Under the pieces are notes generated by a model. It made no database searches. It saw nothing but the letters and a program-made list of their open reading frames with translations, and was not told the DNA's origin. A DNA stretch of 46,038 bases from Muribaculaceae bacterium (GTDB lineage: Bacteria > Bacteroidota > Bacteroidia > Bacteroidales > Muribaculaceae). Shown here in pieces: positions 18,114-26,679 of this stretch; positions within the stretch are counted from its first letter, which is position 1; each line of letters opens with the position of its first letter. Both the position numbers and the translations under genes were made by a program. The stretch spans positions 1 to 46,038 of the forward strand of contig JAGCCU010000081.1 of NCBI GenBank assembly GCA_017651515.1, written 5' to 3'.

Positions 18114-18983
18114 ATGAATTTGAACATCGTTGTTCTGGCAAAACAAGTGCCAGATACCCGTAATGTGGGAAAAGATGCAATGAAGGAGGACGGAACTATC
18201 AATCGTGCTGCTCTGCCCGCAATCTTCAATCCAGAAGACCTGAATGCACTTGAACAGGCATTGCGCCTTAAAGAAAAACATCCCTGCTCTACAGTAGGAC
18301 TGTTAACTATGGGTCCACCGCGTGCCGGTGAAATTATTCGTCAGGGTCTATATCGTGGAGCCGACACAGGCTGGTTGCTAACTGACCGTCTTTTTGCCGG
18401 TGCTGACACATTGGCAACTTCCTATGCCTTAGCCACTGCCATCAAGAAGATTGGCAAAGTTGATGTCGTGCTTGGCGGTCGTCAAGCCATTGATGGTGAT
18501 ACCGCCCAGGTAGGTCCACAGGTGGCACAAAAGCTCGGGCTAAATCAGGTGACGTATGCCGAAGAAATACTCAAAATAGAAGATGGAAAGGCTACAATCC
18601 GTCGTCACATCGATGGCGGTGTAGAAGTGGTAGAAGCTCCGCTGCCAGTGGTAATCACCGTGAATGGAAGTGCAGCTCCCTGCCGCCCTTGCAATGCCAA
18701 GCTTGTGATTAAATATAAATATGCCACTTGCCCGATGGAACGTACCGGCGATGAGCCTTGGAAAGCACTATACGACGAGCGTTCATATCTCACGCTTAAC
18801 CAGTGGAGTGTTGCCGATGTGGATGGAGACCCCGAGCAGTGTGGTCTGAGCGGTTCACCCACTAAGGTGAAAACTGTGCAGAACATCGTGTTCCAGGCTA
18901 AAGAGAGCAAGACGCTAACGTCTAGCGACAGCGACGTAGAGAGCATGATTAAGGAATTGTTGGACGAGAAAATCATTGGATAG
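18114..18983 (+). CDS. etfB: Electron transfer flavoprotein beta subunit
   Basis: 289 aa FixA/EtfB. It begins NIVVLAKQVPDTRNV and carries the nucleotide-binding GGRQAIDGDTAQVGPQVAQ signature and the conserved PCRPCNAKLVIKYK region. It forms a heterodimer with EtfA, encoded 2 bases downstream, and passes electrons from the acyl-CoA dehydrogenase that follows. Confidence 0.92.
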   Translation: MNLNIVVLAKQVPDTRNVGKDAMKEDGTINRAALPAIFNPEDLNALEQALRLKEKHPCSTVGLLTMGPPRAGEIIRQGLYRGADTGWLLTDRLFAGADTLATSYALATAIKKIGKVDVVLGGRQAIDGDTAQVGPQVAQKLGLNQVTYAEEILKIEDGKATIRRHIDGGVEVVEAPLPVVITVNGSAAPCRPCNAKLVIKYKYATCPMERTGDEPWKALYDERSYLTLNQWSVADVDGDPEQCGLSGSPTKVKTVQNIVFQAKESKTLTSSDSDVESMIKELLDEKIIG

Positions 18984-18985
18984 CT

Positions 18986-20008
18986 ATGAATAACGTATTT
19001 GTTTATTGCGAGATAGAAGGGACCGCTGTTGTGGAGGTCTCACAAGAATTGCTTACAAAAGGACGTAAACTTGCTTCTGAACTTGGAGTGGAACTTCATG
19101 CTGTGGCTATAGGCGACGGTATCACTGGAAAGGTTGAGAACCAGATATTGCCTTATGGTGTTGATAAACTCTTTGTGTTTGACGGAAAGGGTCTTTTCCC
19201 TTATACATCGGCACCTCATACCGATATTATGGTTAACCTGTTCAAAGAAGAGCAGCCGCAGATTTGCTTGATGGGTGCTACGGTGATTGGCCGTGACCTG
19301 GGACCACGCGTGTCGTCTTCTCTTACAAGTGGTTTGACAGCCGACTGCACTCAGCTTGAGATAGGTGACTACGATGATATGAAGACCGGCAAGCATTATG
19401 AGAATCTGCTTTATCAGATTCGTCCGGCATTCGGCGGCAACATCGTGGCAACGATTGTTAATCCCGACCATCGTCCTCAGATGGCTACCGTGCGTAGTGG
19501 TGTTATGCAGAAGGCCATTTACGAAGGTACGGCACGCGGCGAGGTTGTCACCCCTGAAGTGTCTAAGTATGTAGATCCCGCTAGCTATGTTGTCAAGGTG
19601 CTTGAGCGCCATGTGGAGCAGGCAAAGCATAATCTCAAAGGTGCTGCTATTGTAGTTGCCGGAGGTTATGGTGTTGGAAGCAAAGAAGGTTTCGACATGC
19701 TCTTCCAGCTTGCCAAGGAACTCCACGGCGAGGTAGGTGCATCTCGTGCAGCTGTTGATGCCGGTTGGGTTGACCATGACCGTCAGGTGGGTCAGACTGG
19801 TGTAACCGTTCATCCCAAGGTATATATTGCCTGTGGAATTTCGGGACAAATCCAGCATATTGCTGGTATGCAAGAAGCAGGAATCATTATTTCAATCAAC
19901 AGTGATCCTGATGCTCCCATCAACAAGATAGCCGACTATGTAATTGTGGGCACTGTTGAGGAAACCGTTCCTAAACTCATCAAGTATTATAAGCAAAACT
20001 CTAAATAA
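18986..20008 (+). CDS. etfA: Electron transfer flavoprotein alpha subunit
   Basis: 340 aa. The C-terminal FAD domain is intact: GGYGVGSKEGFDMLFQLA, GASRAAVDAGWVDHDRQVGQTG, PKVYIACGISGQIQHIAGM and INSDPDAPINKIADYVIVG. It pairs with EtfB and sits between it and the dehydrogenase it probably serves. Confidence 0.94.
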   Translation: MNNVFVYCEIEGTAVVEVSQELLTKGRKLASELGVELHAVAIGDGITGKVENQILPYGVDKLFVFDGKGLFPYTSAPHTDIMVNLFKEEQPQICLMGATVIGRDLGPRVSSSLTSGLTADCTQLEIGDYDDMKTGKHYENLLYQIRPAFGGNIVATIVNPDHRPQMATVRSGVMQKAIYEGTARGEVVTPEVSKYVDPASYVVKVLERHVEQAKHNLKGAAIVVAGGYGVGSKEGFDMLFQLAKELHGEVGASRAAVDAGWVDHDRQVGQTGVTVHPKVYIACGISGQIQHIAGMQEAGIIISINSDPDAPINKIADYVIVGTVEETVPKLIKYYKQNSK

Positions 20009-20016
20009 GAATTATT

Positions 20017-21741
20017 ATGGCAAACTATTATATTGACCGTCCTGAAATAGGGTTTCATCTGAATCACCCGTTAATGAAGCGCATCGTTAATTTGCGAGAG
20101 CGCGACTATGCTGATAAGGACAAATTTGCAGATGCACCGGTAAACTATGAAGATGCCATTGAGAATTACAAACGCGTGCTTGAGATATGTGGCGAGGTGG
20201 CAGCTGAAATTATTGAGCCCAACAGCGAGGCAGTTGACCAAGAAGGTCCCCACCTTGAGAATGGTCGCATGATTTATGCAAGTAAAACATTTGAAAATCT
20301 TGATGCGACGCTAAAAGCCGGTCTGCACGGTGTGTCAATGCCACGTCGTTATGGTGGACTGAATCTTCCCAATGTGGTATTTTCGATGCTCAGTGAAATG
20401 ATATCGGCAGCTGATGCCGGTTTCCAGAACATTTGGTCGCTTCAGAGCTGTATCGACACTTTGTATGAGTTCGGCAGTGAAGAGCAGCGCGAGAAATACA
20501 TCCCTCGCGTGTGTGCCGGCGAGAGCATGTCGATGGATCTTACCGAACCCGATGCAGGCAGTGACCTCCAGCGCGTTATGCTTAAGGCTACTCAGGATGC
20601 TGACGGCACATGGCGCATGAACGGCGTGAAACGATTCATTACAAATGGAGATAGTGACATCCACTTGGTGCTTGCCCGTAGTGAGGAAGGCACTACCGAT
20701 GGCCGCGGCCTGTCGATGTTCATCTACGACAAGCGCAATGGAGGCGTAGATGTGCGTCACATTGAGAACAAGCTCGGTATTCATGGTTCGCCAACGTGTG
20801 AGCTGGTTTACAAGAATGCCAAGGCAGAGTTGTGCGGAAATACTCGCATGGGACTTATTAAATATGTGATGGCATTGATGAATGGTGCGCGTTTGGGCAT
20901 CGCCGCTCAAAGCGTTGGCGTTGAGCAGGAAGCATACGTTGAAGGATTAAACTATGCCAAGGAACGTGCTCAGTTTGGTAAGAAGATCGTCACTTTCCCT
21001 GCTGTCTATGACATGATTTCGCGCATGAAGGCGAAACTCGATGCTGGTCGTTCATTGCTGTACCAGACGGCTCGTTACGTAGATATCTACAAGGCCCTTG
21101 AGGATATTGCCCGTGAACGCACTCTCACTCCTGAAGAACGTCAGGAAATGAAAAAGTATCAGCGCATGGCTGATGCTTTTACTCCTCTTGCCAAGGGCAT
21201 GAACTCTGAATATGCCAACCAGAATGCCTATGATGCAATTTCCATCCACGGCGGTTCGGGCTTCATTATGGAGTACAAGAGTCAGCGTCTTTACCGCGAT
21301 GCACGTATCTTCTCCATTTATGAAGGTACGACACAGTTGCAGGTAGTAGCTGCCGTTCGCTATATTACTAACGGCACCTATCTGAACCTTATAAAGGAAA
21401 TGCTTGAAGCTCCATGCAGTGAAGAAATGAAACCATTGCAAGAACGCGTTAAGGTCATGGTTGACTTGTATGAGCAGGCTATAAATGCCGTAAAGGATAT
21501 GGGCGATGTTGAGGCTCACGACTTCTTGGCGCGTCGTCTTTACGATATGACGGCAGAAATCATCATGTCGCTGCTCATTATTGATGACGCATCTCGGGCT
21601 CACGAACTGTTCTCCAAGAGCGCTAATGTCTATGTTCGCATGGCCGAAGCAAACGTCAAGGCTCACAATGCATATATTATGGCATTTGATCCAGCCGACC
21701 TTGTGTCATTCAGGGCCATTGAGCAGACAGCTGAAGAATAA
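20017..21741 (+). CDS. Acyl-CoA dehydrogenase, long form
   Basis: 574 aa, longer than the usual 380 aa. The core is a FAD-dependent acyl-CoA dehydrogenase with MSMDLTEPDAGSDL, FITNGDSDIHLVLAR, GARLGIAAQSVGV and the FSIYEGTTQLQ motif near the catalytic Glu. About 130 extra residues at the C-terminus resemble the extension of the FadE12-like/AcdA class. It is 8 bases after etfA, so the ETF is its likely redox partner. The substrate chain length cannot be read from sequence. Confidence 0.92.
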   Translation: MANYYIDRPEIGFHLNHPLMKRIVNLRERDYADKDKFADAPVNYEDAIENYKRVLEICGEVAAEIIEPNSEAVDQEGPHLENGRMIYASKTFENLDATLKAGLHGVSMPRRYGGLNLPNVVFSMLSEMISAADAGFQNIWSLQSCIDTLYEFGSEEQREKYIPRVCAGESMSMDLTEPDAGSDLQRVMLKATQDADGTWRMNGVKRFITNGDSDIHLVLARSEEGTTDGRGLSMFIYDKRNGGVDVRHIENKLGIHGSPTCELVYKNAKAELCGNTRMGLIKYVMALMNGARLGIAAQSVGVEQEAYVEGLNYAKERAQFGKKIVTFPAVYDMISRMKAKLDAGRSLLYQTARYVDIYKALEDIARERTLTPEERQEMKKYQRMADAFTPLAKGMNSEYANQNAYDAISIHGGSGFIMEYKSQRLYRDARIFSIYEGTTQLQVVAAVRYITNGTYLNLIKEMLEAPCSEEMKPLQERVKVMVDLYEQAINAVKDMGDVEAHDFLARRLYDMTAEIIMSLLIIDDASRAHELFSKSANVYVRMAEANVKAHNAYIMAFDPADLVSFRAIEQTAEE

Positions 21742-21753
21742 TCATTCTTAATT

Positions 21754-21787
21754 GGGGCATGTGGTACTAATCATGTGCCCCTTATAT
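21754..21787 (+). terminator. Terminator of the etf-acd operon
   Basis: GGGGCATGTG at 21754-21763 pairs with CATGTGCCCC at 21772-21781 (ten pairs, two G.U), followed by TTATATA. Confidence 0.65.
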
Positions 21788-21798
21788 ATATTGTAATT

Positions 21799-22914
21799 AT
21801 GAAACGATTTTCATTGATAATCATGGCTTTGCTGGGTGTGCTGATTGCTGATGCATGCACTTCGGCTATTGTAAGTGGAAAGTTGACGGCAAATGGCCGT
21901 CCGTTGCTCTGGAAACACCGTGACACTGGAGAGCAGAATAATCGTGTGGAGCGCATTAAGGCTCATGATGGGCTTTTGGAGTTCGTGGCTCTTTTTGATG
22001 CCCGCGACATCCGCGACACCGCTGCGTGGATGGGTTTCAACGAGCGAGGATTCGCCATTATGAACACCGCTTCCTATAATCTTAACAAAGACAATGTCCC
22101 AGAAAAAGACATGGACAAGGAAGGCGTTGTTATGCGCTATGCACTGGAACGTTGCGTGACCGTTGACGACTTTGAACGCGTGTTGAAGCAGTGGAAAAAG
22201 CCAATGGGAGTTGAGGCCAACTTCGGAGTCATTGATGCCTATGGCAACGGGGCATATTTTGAAACGGGTAACTATACCTATAAGAAATATGACCTTGCCG
22301 ATGAACCAAGCGGCATACTCACTCGTACCAACTATTCGTTCAGCGGTCGCACGGACGAGGGCTATGGTTACATTCGCCATGAAAACGAGAAACATCTTTT
22401 GGGTCCCTATATTGCCGAAGCCAAGATTACGCCGTCGGTGTTCACTGAAGTCCTTTCTCGCACTTATTATCATAGCATGAATGATAAGGACTACACCTAC
22501 AGTGAGCAATGGGTGGTGGATCAGGATTTTATCCCTCGTGCAATAAGCACGGCCTCGGTGGTTATCGAAGGTGTGTTGCCAGGTGAGAAAGGTTCACTCA
22601 CGACTATGTGGATTGCCCTGGGTTATCCTCCATGTGCCGAAGTGTTTGCATGCTGGACAGGCGAGAATGGCGTGCCGCAGGAATTAATGGGTTCTGGTGC
22701 CAACCGCCACTCAGTTCAGTGTGACAAGGTTAATAAGCGCGAAGCAGAAGTGTTCCATGTCAAGCGTGGAAACGGCAAGCACTACATTGATTTGTCGAAG
22801 CTATATAACAGCAAGGGCACAGGCTACTGCCAGCAGCTCATTCCTAAGAATATGGAGACTTATCGTCGCGGTTATGCTGAGCTGGCTCGCCGCCGCGCCG
22901 CAATCATGAGATAG
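21799..22914 (+). CDS. Exported Ntn-hydrolase-like protein (C45/choloylglycine hydrolase-like)
   Basis: 371 aa. The signal peptide ends ADA at residues 17-19, leaving Cys20 as the new N-terminus (CTSAIVSGKLTANGRPLLWK with HRD next). This is the arrangement of N-terminal-nucleophile Cys hydrolases such as penicillin V acylase, bile salt hydrolase and family C45. Later motifs include NERGFAIMNTASYN, NFGVIDAYGNGAYFE and TRTNYSF. It probably acts in the periplasm on an amide substrate (inference). The 3' end overlaps the converging lptB by 11 bases. ATG 21799 gives the signal peptide; 21775 does not. Confidence 0.7.
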   Translation: MKRFSLIIMALLGVLIADACTSAIVSGKLTANGRPLLWKHRDTGEQNNRVERIKAHDGLLEFVALFDARDIRDTAAWMGFNERGFAIMNTASYNLNKDNVPEKDMDKEGVVMRYALERCVTVDDFERVLKQWKKPMGVEANFGVIDAYGNGAYFETGNYTYKKYDLADEPSGILTRTNYSFSGRTDEGYGYIRHENEKHLLGPYIAEAKITPSVFTEVLSRTYYHSMNDKDYTYSEQWVVDQDFIPRAISTASVVIEGVLPGEKGSLTTMWIALGYPPCAEVFACWTGENGVPQELMGSGANRHSVQCDKVNKREAEVFHVKRGNGKHYIDLSKLYNSKGTGYCQQLIPKNMETYRRGYAELARRRAAIMR

Positions 22915-23893
22915 GCTCTGGGCCTTCGTGTTGTTTTAAAGTATTGGAAACTATATTATCACTGTCGGGTTGTTCTGAAAGAGTCGGCTCGGTAGTGATA
23001 TTTTTTGTATTTTCGGATTCGAGGTTTTCGTTTAAAAGATGGTCGAAGTTCTTGCGGCGGAAGACGAAGTTGTGACCTAGGTATTTGTCGCGTACAGTTG
23101 GATTCTCGGCAAGTTTCTCACTGGCATCTTCAAATAGGATTTTGCCTTCAAAGAGCAAGTATGCGCGGTCACAAATAGATAGCGTTTCTGGCGCATTGTG
23201 GTCAGTAATGAGGATGCCTATGTTTTTGGATTTCAGGCTGTAGACGATGCTTTGGATATCTTCCACAGCGATGGGGTCAACACCGGCAAACGGTTCGTCG
23301 AGCATGATGAAGCGCGGATTGATGGCTAGGCATCGTGCAATTTCGCAGCGTCGGCGTTCACCACCGGAGAGCCGGTTGCCAAGATTCTTACGAACCTTCT
23401 GAAGGTGAAACTCGCTAATTAGTTGCTCCAGCCGGTCACGTTGATATTCAGGTGTTGTATCGGTCATCTCAAGGATGGTCCGGATATTGTCTTCTACCGA
23501 GAGCGTTCGGAATACCGATGCTTCCTGTGGCAGGTAGCCGATACCAAGCTGAGCTCGTTTGTACACTGGCAGGGTGGTGATATCAACGTTGTTGAGGAAT
23601 ACGCGGCCTTCGTTGGGTGTAACGAGTCCCGTGGTCATGTAGAAAGTGGTAGTTTTTCCCGCACCATTTGGACCTAACAAACCTACAATCTCTCCTTGAT
23701 GAAGTTCAATCGACACATGGTTCACTACCGTACGCTGGCGATATTTCTTTACCAGATTGTCGGTAGTGAGCACAAGCTTTCCTTGTTCGCCGGAGGCATT
23801 GAGAGCCATAGCCACTTCTTTTGAGCCAGGCTTTAATGCCTTCGGTGCATCGGGATTAGTCGTTTTTTTCTTCTTCAAGAAGGGAATATCCAT
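22904..23893 (-). CDS. lptB: LPS export ABC transporter ATP-binding protein
   Basis: 329 aa. The ATPase core (about residues 40-275) has Walker A GPNGAGKTT, signature LSGGERRRCEIARCLA, Walker B FIMLDEPFAGVD and the LptB-specific LGIGYLPQEASVFRTLSVEDNI. It is longer than typical LptB (about 240 aa): an N-terminal extension of about 35 residues and a C-terminal polar tail of about 50. It drives lipopolysaccharide extraction from the inner membrane with LptFG. The start codon shares one base with the udk stop (TGATG), so the two are coupled. Confidence 0.9.
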   Translation of the reverse strand: MDIPFLKKKKTTNPDAPKALKPGSKEVAMALNASGEQGKLVLTTDNLVKKYRQRTVVNHVSIELHQGEIVGLLGPNGAGKTTTFYMTTGLVTPNEGRVFLNNVDITTLPVYKRAQLGIGYLPQEASVFRTLSVEDNIRTILEMTDTTPEYQRDRLEQLISEFHLQKVRKNLGNRLSGGERRRCEIARCLAINPRFIMLDEPFAGVDPIAVEDIQSIVYSLKSKNIGILITDHNAPETLSICDRAYLLFEGKILFEDASEKLAENPTVRDKYLGHNFVFRRKNFDHLLNENLESENTKNITTEPTLSEQPDSDNIVSNTLKQHEGPEPIS

Positions 23894-24513
23894 CAGTGAG
23901 CCTGTTTTTTGAGCTGACCTTTAATGTAATCAGTAATAAGATTGATTGCCACTTCGTTATGACCGCCTTCAGGTACAATGATATTGGCAAATTTTTTCAT
24001 CGGCTCAATGTGCAGCAAGTGCATGGGCTTAAGTACCTTCTGGTAGCGGTCGATTACCTCTTCGGCAGTTCTTCCGCGTTCTATCACATCGCGTGAAATG
24101 ACGCGGATCAGACGGTCATCACCGTCGGCATCGACAAAGACCTTGATGTCCATCATCTTGCGTAGACGGGGGTCGCTCAGCACAAGAATGCCCTCGATGA
24201 GAACCACATCATGTGGTCCCATGGGTACTGTCTCTTTCAGGCGAGAGCAGGTAAGATAGCTGTAGGTAGGCATCTCTATCGACTCGCCGTTCTTGAGCAT
24301 CTTTAGATGCTTGAGCAACAGGTCCCAATCAAAGGCAGCTGGTTCGTCAAAATTTATGTTCTGTCGTTCTTCAACAGGGACGTGACTTGAATCCTTGTAA
24401 TAGGAGTCTTGGGAGATAATCCCAACTTCGCCTTTTGGCAAGCGCTCCATGATCTTTCTCACTACGGTTGTCTTTCCCGAGCCGGTTCCACCGGCGATGC
24501 CTATGATAATCAT
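23893..24513 (-). CDS. udk: Uridine kinase
   Basis: 206 aa. P-loop GIAGGTGSGKTTVVRKI, then SQDSYYKD, NFDEPAAFDWDLL, and IEGILVLSDPRLR. It phosphorylates uridine/cytidine in pyrimidine salvage. It is first in a minus-strand pair with lptB. Confidence 0.94.
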   Translation of the reverse strand: MIIIGIAGGTGSGKTTVVRKIMERLPKGEVGIISQDSYYKDSSHVPVEERQNINFDEPAAFDWDLLLKHLKMLKNGESIEMPTYSYLTCSRLKETVPMGPHDVVLIEGILVLSDPRLRKMMDIKVFVDADGDDRLIRVISRDVIERGRTAEEVIDRYQKVLKPMHLLHIEPMKKFANIIVPEGGHNEVAINLITDYIKGQLKKQAH

Positions 24514-24533
24514 TTTTCTTTTTGTTTTATTCG

Positions 24534-24541
24534 CAAAATTA
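24534..24541 (-). promoter_or_regulatory. -7 box TAATTTTG for udk-lptB
   Basis: CAAAATTA on the + strand is TAATTTTG on the minus strand, 20 bases before the udk start. Confidence 0.5.
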
Positions 24542-24586
24542 CAACGAAAAATTCTAAATATGATATTTTCTCAAATAAAAATCTTG

Positions 24587-25795
24587 TCAACTCAATATCT
24601 CATCCAATAATCTTTTGCAGTGGCTCGGCAGAATAATGTGATGATTTCCTATAGGGTCGGTAAGGAAGTATTTTATATGTTCACGTTCACGAAGTTGGAT
24701 AATCTGTTGTGTGCGACATAATCCAGGTCGCGATTGGCTACGTATTAGCATACCTTCCTGAGCAAAGTGTCGCGATAGGTCGCCGGCCACCTTAAATATT
24801 GTAACAGGTCCTTCTTGCATATAACCGCGAACGCCAACTCCGATTCCAGATTCGAAATGTGTGTCGAATTCATATCGTTTTACCATATTAAGTGGAATGG
24901 TACAGTGCGCAAAGAGCATCTGTCCTGACTCGGGATTAAGTTTTGAAGGATTAGCTTGGAATCCAGAAACTCCTAACAGTGCATTGGCGATTGTCATCGA
25001 CAGCAATGCAGGGATGTCGCCTTCACATCCAGCAATTATTCCTTCGGAATTCAGTTTTGCCAGTGCCAGACATCCGGTGTTATGCACGGTTGGAAGCAAG
25101 TCAAAGCAACGAAGAGTAAAACCATTTAGGTTATATCTTGATATGATATTTTTCAAAGCGAGATAGATACGGTATGCTCCACCCAGCGACTCTTTAACTT
25201 CGGCACTTGTTGCTTTTTTGAAAAATACATTTGGTATGTCTTCATCATTTACGATACCGATTTCATCAATCAGTTCGTTGATTTCAATATCAACAAACTC
25301 GATGCCCAAAATGTCTTTAATCACCACTCTGTTTGCACGACTGGCAATTAGCCAGTCACTCGGACGGCCAATAACTCCCAACCGACATCCATCTAGTTTG
25401 CGTCGTGCCTCTCCGGCTTGTGCCAGCAGATTGATGCGTCGCAATATGAAATCGGGCTGACCGTGAAGAATTTCTCCACGCAGCCCGTTAATTTTAAGGT
25501 AAGATAATATCTCAAGTGATGCTGCCAAAGAATTGCTCAGACCCGATGTGAGAAGATAATAGGGACGATGGGTTGCTTGTTTTAAGTTTGGCAATATAGT
25601 CTTGAAAATCCCCTCGGTTCCACCAGTCCTCACGTAAATAAGGTCGAGGGCATGTGTGCCGTAATCCTTAAATTCGTTATCGGTGATTAGTTCGTAGTCG
25701 GTTATGGATAGTTGATCAAGAAATGCCTTCGTTTCGGCAGCAATAGCCTCTGCATCGTGTAGTGGAGATGTGAGGGTATAGATGGCGATATTCAT
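24587..25795 (-). CDS. L-fucose/L-arabinose isomerase-like protein
   Basis: 402 aa. The central and C-terminal parts carry features of the FucI/AraA isomerase-like superfamily: a CEGDIPALLSMTIANALLG segment, FANPS-like FQANPSKLNPESGQMLFAHC, and LRCFDLLPT. Members bind a divalent metal and isomerise aldose/ketose sugars, but many homologues have no assigned substrate. It stands alone with its own promoter box. Confidence 0.6.
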   Translation of the reverse strand: MNIAIYTLTSPLHDAEAIAAETKAFLDQLSITDYELITDNEFKDYGTHALDLIYVRTGGTEGIFKTILPNLKQATHRPYYLLTSGLSNSLAASLEILSYLKINGLRGEILHGQPDFILRRINLLAQAGEARRKLDGCRLGVIGRPSDWLIASRANRVVIKDILGIEFVDIEINELIDEIGIVNDEDIPNVFFKKATSAEVKESLGGAYRIYLALKNIISRYNLNGFTLRCFDLLPTVHNTGCLALAKLNSEGIIAGCEGDIPALLSMTIANALLGVSGFQANPSKLNPESGQMLFAHCTIPLNMVKRYEFDTHFESGIGVGVRGYMQEGPVTIFKVAGDLSRHFAQEGMLIRSQSRPGLCRTQQIIQLREREHIKYFLTDPIGNHHIILPSHCKRLLDEILS

Positions 25796-25820
25796 TTTGA
25801 GGTTAGTTTGAATTATGTCG

Positions 25821-25828
25821 CAAAATTA
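25821..25828 (-). promoter_or_regulatory. -7 box TAATTTTG for the FucI-like gene
   Basis: CAAAATTA on the + strand, 25 bases upstream of the minus-strand start at 25795. Confidence 0.45.
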
Positions 25829-25873
25829 CATATTTATTTTTGGATGGCATAGGGTGATTGTCCAATTTTTAAG

Positions 25874-25881
25874 TAATTTTG
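25874..25881 (+). promoter_or_regulatory. -7 box TAATTTTG for the SDR gene
   Basis: TAATTTTG ends 28 bases before the ATG at 25910; the downstream rarA is probably cotranscribed. Confidence 0.45.
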
Positions 25882-25909
25882 CGGTTGGAAATTATTATTG
25901 AATATCAAT

Positions 25910-26668
25910 ATGGGAAATATTGCTTTGATAACAGGCGCTACAAGTGGAATAGGCGAGGGTTGTGCCCGTCGTTTTGCTCAAGGTGGCTACGATGTGATAA
26001 TAACGGGGCGCAATCGCAACAAATTGGAACTGCTTGCTGGTGAGCTAAAGGCACATGGTGTGCGCGTGTTTAATCTGGTCTTCGATGTGCGCAACCGTGC
26101 TGAGTGTGAACAGGCTATTGCTGGTTTGCCAACAGATTGGGCTGACGTGGATGTTCTCATTAACAATGCAGGTCTTGCTCTTGGACTTGAGCCAGAATAT
26201 GAAGGAGCTTACGAAGATTGGGAAACGATGATTGACACCAATGTAAAGGGACTTCTCTATATGACCCGTCTGGTGGTTCCTGGTATGGTGCGCCGCAACA
26301 AAGGCCACATAATTAATATAGGCAGTGTTGCAGGTGATGCGGCCTATGCCGGTGGTAACGTCTATTGTGCCACGAAGGCAGCTGTCAAGGCGATTACCGA
26401 TGGCCTTCGTATTGACCTTGCGCATACGTCTGTCCGTGTGACCAACATCAAGCCGGGTTTGGTGGAGACGAATTTCAGCAACACGCGTTTCCATGGTGAC
26501 AAGGAGCGCGCTGCCACTGTTTATAAGGGCATCAAGCCACTAACCGGCGAAGATATTGCCGACGTAGCGTTCTATGTCACCAGTGCACCTGCTCATGTGC
26601 AGATTGCCGAGGTTCTCGTACTTGCAACTCATCAAGGCAGCGGATCAGTTATTCATCGCAACACATAA
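25910..26668 (+). CDS. Short-chain dehydrogenase/reductase (YdfG-like)
   Basis: 252 aa classical SDR. NAD(P)-binding TGATSGIGEG at the N-terminus, NNAGLALG, the catalytic serine in NIGSVAGDAAY, and YCATKAAVKA with YxxxK. The closest pattern is the YdfG/serine 3-dehydrogenase group, which reduces 3-hydroxy acids and related carbonyls. ATG 25910 is chosen because the Rossmann strand starts right there. rarA begins 11 bases after the stop. Confidence 0.85.
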   Translation: MGNIALITGATSGIGEGCARRFAQGGYDVIITGRNRNKLELLAGELKAHGVRVFNLVFDVRNRAECEQAIAGLPTDWADVDVLINNAGLALGLEPEYEGAYEDWETMIDTNVKGLLYMTRLVVPGMVRRNKGHIINIGSVAGDAAYAGGNVYCATKAAVKAITDGLRIDLAHTSVRVTNIKPGLVETNFSNTRFHGDKERAATVYKGIKPLTGEDIADVAFYVTSAPAHVQIAEVLVLATHQGSGSVIHRNT

Positions 26669-26679
26669 ACCATAAGAAT

